A DNA stretch of 8,928 nucleotides, taken from assembly GCA_964599655.1 (NCBI GenBank), contig CAZRGV010000200.1, positions 1-8,928 of the forward strand, written 5' to 3'. Position 1 is the stretch's first letter. Each line of letters starts with the position of its first letter. This DNA comes from CAZRGV01 sp964599655. Its GTDB lineage: Bacteria > Planctomycetota > Planctomycetia > Isosphaerales > Isosphaeraceae. The translations under genes were made by a program, and so were the position numbers. This document shows, piece by piece, positions 5,745 to 8,928 of the stretch. Under the pieces are notes generated by a model, which saw nothing but the letters and a program-made list of their open reading frames with translations, was not told where the DNA came from and did not search any database.

Positions 5745-6746
5745 TCAAAGCGTGTCGAGCAGGTCGACCACGGGTCGGAGGTAGCCCACCGAGCGCGCCA
5801 GCCATTGGAACGCCCGTTCCGACCAGGGAATTGACTCGATCGTTTCGGGGCGTTCGAGATTCCCCTGGGCGAATTGTCGCTCGCACGCGGCGGTCAGTCG
5901 CACGACGGCCGACAGGTCCCTGGCCTGAAGGTCGGGAAAAAACGCCAGCCAGCTCGATTCGAAGATCGGTAGGTCGTACGTTCTCGCGTGCAGCTCGATC
6001 GAGAGGTTCAAGCTCGGACTCACCTTGTGGAGCAGGGCAAGCATGTCGGGAATCGGCATGATGCCCGATCCGATCGGTCGAGCCTGCCAGCAAAGCCCTC
6101 GCGTCGTGAAGGCCAGCACGGCATCCTTGATGTGCGTCGAAAGCACCAGGGGGGCCAGTCGCTCGACCGCTCGGATCGGGTCGTCGAGCCGCATGACCAG
6201 GTTTCCCGTGTCGAGGGTCACTCCCAGCGCGTCCTCACCAACGTCCGCGATCAACCGCAGCAGTTCCTCGGTCGTCACGTCGGCGTGGGTTTCCAGCGCG
6301 ATTCGGATTCCGAGGGCTCGGAGCGAGCTGTCGAGTTGCTTGAGCGTGTCTCGGGTGGCGGCCAGTTGCTCGCGCCAGGGGACGTCGGTGCGGAATCGGT
6401 CGTGCCGATCACCGATATAGGCGCGGGCGTGCCGGCATCCCAGGGCGGCGACCGCCTCGAGTTGCCGCTCCAGGTCTCGAGCGTGTTCGACGGCCGAAAC
6501 CTCCCGACCGAGTTCTCGGGCCCGCCGTACCGGGTTGGGTGAGGGGAGCCCGACTTCGAGGTACAGTCCGAGTTCGTCCGCCTCGCGACGGAAGGCCCGG
6601 AGTCGGTCGTGATCGAGCCCAGGGTCGATCGTCGAGGGCTCGAGAAACTGCACCCCTTCAAGACTATGTTCACGAGCGAATTCCAAGGTCTGCTCGGGCG
6701 TGAACTCGCAATGGGCGATCGTGTAGTGGTCGAACCCGATGCGCAT
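5745..6746 (-). CDS. Sugar phosphate isomerase/epimerase-like protein (AP endonuclease 2 family TIM barrel)
   Basis: The product has 333 residues and the pattern of xylose-isomerase-like TIM barrels (Pfam AP_endonuc_2). Four probable metal ligands occur in order at strand ends: Glu152 in ALETHAD, Asp179 in TLDTGN, His205 in STHIKDA and Glu251 in SIELHAR. These enzymes isomerise or epimerise sugars and polyols in the cytoplasm; the substrate cannot be told. The C-terminal 70 residues (from about 262) are helical and lie beyond the core barrel. Two adjacent ATG codons occur (6749 and 6746). GGAGG (6756-6752) is only 2 nt from the first and 5 nt from the second, so 6746 is preferred. The gene converges on thrC and has no same-strand neighbour nearby. 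A related role such as hydroxypyruvate isomerase or a sugar-catabolic dehydratase is possible. Confidence 0.85.
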   Translation of the reverse strand: MRIGFDHYTIAHCEFTPEQTLEFAREHSLEGVQFLEPSTIDPGLDHDRLRAFRREADELGLYLEVGLPSPNPVRRARELGREVSAVEHARDLERQLEAVAALGCRHARAYIGDRHDRFRTDVPWREQLAATRDTLKQLDSSLRALGIRIALETHADVTTEELLRLIADVGEDALGVTLDTGNLVMRLDDPIRAVERLAPLVLSTHIKDAVLAFTTRGLCWQARPIGSGIMPIPDMLALLHKVSPSLNLSIELHARTYDLPIFESSWLAFFPDLQARDLSAVVRLTAACERQFAQGNLERPETIESIPWSERAFQWLARSVGYLRPVVDLLDTL

Positions 6747-6819
6747 CATGACCTCCGGCCTACGGACCCCGTTCCGTGCCCGCCAGGAACTTTGGTGCGA
6801 CCCATCGTCCGTCGCGGGC

Positions 6820-6842
6820 GCTCCACCATCGCAGGATGGAGC
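6820..6842. repeat. Small hairpin upstream of the sugar-isomerase gene
   Basis: GCT and CCATC pair with GATGG and AGC around a 4-nt loop, with a 3-nt bulge. It lies 74 bp upstream of the minus-strand start at 6746, in sequence with no gene. It could be part of the 5' leader of that gene. Nothing else was recognised in 6757-6984. Confidence 0.3.
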
Positions 6843-6984
6843 ACGGCTCGCAAGTCATGTCACCTCCGGTTCGAGGCCACCGCCGAGCGGGCCCATGCCA
6901 GACGAAGTCCTCAATCCACCCAGCACGCCCGGATCTTCGGAATGGCCCGGTATCGATCGCGGACGACCCGTCGGAATCCTGAGC

Positions 6985-7034
6985 AAAAAAAGTGTCGAGA
7001 GAGGGTTGACGATTGGTGCATCGCATCGTATTTT
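6985..7034 (+). promoter_or_regulatory. Near-consensus sigma-70 promoter with upstream A-tract
   Basis: A -35 box TTGACG (7006-7011) and a -10 box TATTTT (7029-7034) are separated by exactly 17 bp. Seven consecutive A (6985-6991) lie where an UP element would bind the RNA polymerase alpha subunit. In such GC-rich DNA this combination is unlikely by chance. The predicted start is near 7041. No protein gene with a ribosome binding site follows at a usual distance; a structured region ending in a terminator does. Confidence 0.7.
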
Positions 7035-7040
7035 GGCCCT

Positions 7041-7439
7041 CGTTACGAGAACACGAGCCGTCGCGAACGCCCGTCGTGTTCTCCTCTCCTCCCTGCAGTT
7101 TTTCGGTGTCCTTCATCCTTCCCCGGCTTCGTCGCCAATCCAGGACACCTGCAGATTTGTTCGCCGCATTGAACTTCGAAAAGAGACGGTCTGATTCCCG
7201 ACCCTCACGGATGCCCGGGTTGGGTTCGGCCTTCATTAGTGGGGCAGGCTTGGGAGCGTGCTCAACGCGCGCTCCGCTCTTGCTCAAAAGCCGCTCGGCC
7301 TGCGCACGGATCAGCAGGACGCCGATCCGTCGCGGGTCGAGAATGGCACCCATCGCTTGAACCAGGAACAGCCAGGCCCTCCAGCCCGGTTTACCGATTT
7401 CGAGGCGGCTCCAGGACGCGACTGGAGCCGCCTTTTCTT
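7041..7439 (+). ncRNA. Candidate structured non-coding RNA of about 400 nt
   Basis: This span runs from the start predicted for the promoter at 7006-7034 to the U tract of the terminator at 7404-7439. Five hairpins can be read. They are: a perfect 10-bp stem GAGAACACGA/TCGTGTTCTC (7047-7083); CTGCAG/CTGCAG (7093-7098 with 7149-7154) enclosing GTGTCCT/AGGACAC (7106-7112 with 7142-7148); CCCGACCC/GGGTTGGG (7197-7224); GGAGCG/CGCTCC (7253-7275); and ACGGATC/GATCCGT (7306-7330). No open frame here has protein character or a good ribosome binding site. The best plus-strand frame, 50 codons from ATG 7211, is unremarkable. I found no RNase P, tmRNA or SRP RNA signature. A long 5' leader of an unrecognised small protein is the main alternative. 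Confidence 0.5.
7404..7439 (+). terminator. Strong Rho-independent terminator
   Basis: GGCGGCTCCAG (7404-7414) pairs perfectly with CTGGAGCCGCC (7422-7432): 11 bp with a 7-nt loop, followed by TTTTCTT (7433-7439). The other strand has no U tract after the stem, so it acts on plus-strand transcripts. The only plus-strand promoter candidate upstream with no gene in between is at 7006-7034. Confidence 0.88.
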
Positions 7440-7562
7440 GTTCCCTCTCAGCCGGCGAGTTCGGCAAAGAAAGTCTGGTTCAAGAATCGATGGCGCGAAC
7501 GGCCCGTCAGGGAGTACGGGATCAGCGGCCAACCACGTCTCTTGGAGGGGGGGCCTTGCCGA
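7440..7562. other. Gene-free stretch
   Basis: No protein with family character, RNA gene or clear promoter was seen here. A 58-codon plus-strand frame from ATG 7490 lacks a good ribosome binding site and runs antisense into the lipoprotein gene, so it is not annotated. Confidence 0.5.
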
Positions 7563-7608
7563 CCGAACCCGTTGCGGTGTCGGAAGTCGACCAACGGCGA
7601 CGGTTCGG
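7563..7608. terminator. Composite hairpin downstream of the small lipoprotein gene
   Basis: CCGAAC (7563-7568) pairs with GTTCGG (7603-7608), and directly inside it CCGTTG (7569-7574) pairs with CAACGG (7592-7597), with a 5-nt bulge (7598-7602) on one side. It begins 12 nt beyond the stop of the minus-strand lipoprotein gene (7621-7623), where a terminator or 3' stabiliser would sit. There is no U tract on the minus strand; on the plus strand TTTT follows after a few bases. Confidence 0.5.
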
Positions 7609-7620
7609 GGCCATTTTGAA

Positions 7621-7842
7621 TCAGTACGGCACTTGCGAATCGCGATATCCGGCGTTGATCTGATCGCGCAGCATGACCGAGTCGGGAACCGCGTCTCGGG
7701 AGAATCGCCCAGGCGGCGGTGGATCGCTCGGTGCGTCCTCGCGGCGTTCCGGGTTCGTCGGCAGCGCTCGATAAGCGTGCAGGGTTCCGCAGCCGGCGCT
7801 CAGCGCGGCCATCATCAACAGACCGAGCACGATCCTTCGCAT
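7621..7842 (-). CDS. Small lipoprotein, function unknown
   Basis: The product has 73 residues. Residues 1-18 form a lipoprotein signal: Arg2-Arg3, a hydrophobic core (IVLGLLMMAAL), then the lipobox LSAGC with Cys18 as the residue to be lipidated after cleavage. The mature part of 56 residues is hydrophilic and Pro-rich in the middle (DAPSDPPPPGRF), and ends DQINAGYRDSQVPY; it has no recognisable domain and few hydrophobic stretches. It should be anchored to a membrane by its lipid. ATG 7842 is chosen because the signal starts there and GGAAGGA lies about 8 nt upstream. The frame stays open to 8190 but that extension is low-quality sequence over the promoter region. It is a single-gene unit: promoter candidate upstream (7919-7947) and hairpin downstream (7563-7608). 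Confidence 0.7.
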   Translation of the reverse strand: MRRIVLGLLMMAALSAGCGTLHAYRALPTNPERREDAPSDPPPPGRFSRDAVPDSVMLRDQINAGYRDSQVPY

Positions 7843-7883
7843 GAGCGTTGTCCTTCCCCGCGGCAACGCGAACCCTGGGGCCG

Positions 7884-7897
7884 GGCCGGGCCCGGCC
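7884..7897. repeat. 14-bp perfect GC palindrome in the lipoprotein leader
   Basis: GGCCGGGCCCGGCC lies 42 bp upstream of the lipoprotein start, between its promoter candidate and ribosome binding site. In RNA it can form a 5-bp stem with a GGCC loop. It could be a protein-binding site or a leader hairpin; it could also be chance in GC-rich DNA. Confidence 0.45.
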
Positions 7898-7918
7898 GGC
7901 TCGGTTCCCCTTGGCGAG

Positions 7919-7947
7919 AGGCTAGCGGCGCTCCACGCAAGGGTCAA
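7919..7947 (-). promoter_or_regulatory. Candidate promoter of the small lipoprotein gene
   Basis: On the minus strand TTGACC (7947-7942) and TAGCCT (7924-7919) are 17 bp apart. The -35 box matches five of six consensus bases and the -10 box three of six. The implied start is near 7912, giving a leader of about 70 nt with the GC palindrome at 7884-7897. Confidence 0.45.
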
Positions 7948-8102
7948 GCCCGACCGCAACGGCTCAAGGCATGGCCCACGATCGGTCCGGAGGCCGCTCC
8001 GGCGGGAAGGCTCCGCTTCTGGAATCGGCCGCCGAATGGGTCGGGCTCCGCCGACGTTTGCGTCGGGAAAATCGCTTCGAAAAAAAGATCCGAAATGCCC
8101 TG

Positions 8103-8130
8103 TTGCCTCGTGTCTTCTCCACGATAAGAT
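8103..8130 (+). promoter_or_regulatory. Candidate promoter of rpsA
   Basis: TTGCCT (8103-8108) and TAAGAT (8125-8130) are 16 bp apart, each close to the sigma-70 consensus. The implied start is near 8137, giving a leader of about 140 nt before ATG 8278. Confidence 0.5.
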
Positions 8131-8215
8131 GAATCGCTTCCGTTTTCCCGCTCCCGGCGCGGGGCGTGGGACAGTTCCCGACCCATCCAATTTGCCTTGC
8201 CGCGCGGAGTCCTCC

Positions 8216-8269
8216 GGCTCGATTCACCGCGCCTCGAGCCGTTGTGGGCACCCATCCGGGTGGAACAAC
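8216..8269 (+). promoter_or_regulatory. Tandem hairpins in the rpsA leader
   Basis: Two hairpins lie back to back. The first pairs GGCTCGA (8216-8222) with TCGAGCC (8234-8240), 7 bp. The second pairs GTTGT (8241-8245) with ACAAC (8265-8269) and, inside it, CACCC (8249-8253) with GGGTG (8258-8262) around ATCC. The second ends 8 nt before the rpsA start and includes the only purine-rich sequence near it. Known in E. coli: S1 represses its own translation through a structured leader lacking a strong Shine-Dalgarno sequence. A similar role here is inference. Confidence 0.5.
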
Positions 8270-8277
8270 CCAATCTT

Positions 8278-8928
8278 ATGGTAGATCGCAACCTGCTTCG
8301 TGAATTCGACATCGACGAAGGGGAACTCAACGCCGCCATCGCCACCGAATCGGGCGACGCGATGAGTCAGTTTCTCGTCGAAGGTCAGGACTTCGAAATC
8401 GGCACCATCGTCGCGGGCAAAGTGGTCGAGATCGTCGGCGATCAGGTCGTCGTCGACATCGGCTACAAGTCCGAGGGCCTCGTTCCGCTCAATGAGTGGG
8501 AGGAAGGCGAGACGCCCCCTCAGCCGGGCGAACCGGTCGAGGTCTTGCTCGAGGGGATGGAAGACGACACCGGAGAAATCGTGCTCTCCCGCAAGAAGGC
8601 GCATCGCATGCGCGCCTGGGAGAACGTCATCTCCAAGTATCATGAAGGCGACGTCGTTCACGGCAAGGTCACCAAGAAGATCAAGGGTGGCCTGCTGGTC
8701 GATATCGGCGTCAACGTCTTCCTCCCGGCCAGCCAGGTCGACATCCGCCGCCCCTCCGATATCGCCGACTACATCGATAAGGACATCGAATGCATGATCC
8801 TGAAGATCGATGAGAGTCGTCGCAATATCGTCGTTTCCCGCCGCAAGCTCATCGAGATCACGCGCGAACAGCTCAAGAAGAAGCTGCTCGAGGAGATCGA
8901 GCCAGGGCAAATCCGCATCGGAACGGTC
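8278..8928 (+). CDS. rpsA: 30S ribosomal protein S1, N-terminal part (runs off right edge)
   Basis: 217 codons are open from ATG 8278 to the window end. S1 binds mRNA on the small ribosomal subunit and helps start translation on structured or weak sites. Two S1 (OB-fold) domains are complete. One is at about residues 38-106 (IGTIVAGKVVEIVGDQVVVDIGYKSEGLVP ending VLSRKKA). The other is at about 122-190 (EGDVVHGKVTKKIKGGLLVDIGVNVFLPASQVD ending IVVSRRK). A third begins near residue 208 (EPGQIRIGTV). Spacing and order match S1 rather than single-domain RNA-binding proteins. The first 35 residues are an acidic lead-in. No Shine-Dalgarno sequence lies at a normal distance; GGTGGAA is about 12 nt upstream, partly inside a hairpin, as in other rpsA genes that lack a canonical site. 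The number of S1 repeats cannot be seen. Confidence 0.93.
   Translation, partial: MVDRNLLREFDIDEGELNAAIATESGDAMSQFLVEGQDFEIGTIVAGKVVEIVGDQVVVDIGYKSEGLVPLNEWEEGETPPQPGEPVEVLLEGMEDDTGEIVLSRKKAHRMRAWENVISKYHEGDVVHGKVTKKIKGGLLVDIGVNVFLPASQVDIRRPSDIADYIDKDIECMILKIDESRRNIVVSRRKLIEITREQLKKKLLEEIEPGQIRIGTV

Noticed and set aside
7211..7360. 50-codon plus-strand frame inside the RNA candidate
   Set aside because: No Shine-Dalgarno sequence at a usual distance and no protein features; two of the hairpins fall inside it.
7041..7439. RNase P RNA, tmRNA or SRP RNA
   Set aside because: The conserved RNase P GAAAGTCC element, the tmRNA tRNA-like ends and the SRP GGAAG loop are not seen on the plus strand.
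6760..7467. Minus-strand open frame of 235 codons in the gene-free region
   Set aside because: It starts at TTG without a good ribosome binding site, reads through the terminator hairpin, and shows no domain. Chance open frames of this length are common at this GC content.
7843..8190. N-terminal extension of the small lipoprotein
   Set aside because: It would bury the lipoprotein signal in the middle of the protein and overlap both promoter candidates. The start at 7842 has a ribosome binding site.
8224..8910. Minus-strand open frame rich in Asp and Leu opposite rpsA
   Set aside because: It is the antisense of the S1 domains, which are unmistakable on the plus strand.

Overview
The window is high-GC bacterial chromosome. 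It most resembles a planctomycete, probably near Isosphaeraceae. That is an inference from the Gly/Met-rich exported protein, the C-terminal fragment at 288-665 and overall composition; no rRNA or other marker fixes the taxon. Four runs of N (232-287, 542-560, 2303-2314, 3247-3256) are assembly gaps. At least one has the wrong length and splits a real gene.

Left end (1-665): a minus-strand gene start with a membrane segment runs off the left edge. A plus-strand C-terminal fragment of a larger protein follows a 56-N gap that may hide more than 56 bases. From 912 to 1908 two plus-strand genes lie close together: a tandem ACT-domain protein and a TrmL-type tRNA wobble methyltransferase. A strong bidirectional terminator (2069-2110) separates them from a convergent minus-strand gene (2181-3889). 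That gene encodes an exported protein with long Gly-Gly-Met tracts. A roughly 490-bp divergent spacer leads to threonine synthase (4380-5648, plus). Threonine synthase converges on a sugar phosphate isomerase/epimerase-like TIM-barrel protein (5745-6746, minus).

Right part: 6747-7620 has no convincing protein gene. It does hold an A-tract, a near-consensus sigma-70 promoter, several strong hairpins and a textbook Rho-independent terminator on one strand, at the spacing expected for an RNA gene of about 400 nt. This is the most interesting item in the window. A 73-residue lipoprotein follows on the minus strand with its own promoter candidate. Ribosomal protein S1 then starts at 8278 and runs off the right edge. 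It is preceded by a promoter candidate and a leader with two adjacent hairpins, and it has no normal ribosome binding site.

Most genes are housekeeping: amino-acid sensing or synthesis, tRNA modification and translation. They are arranged as short independent units bounded by hairpins rather than as one operon. No mobile element, CRISPR array, tRNA or rRNA gene was recognised.
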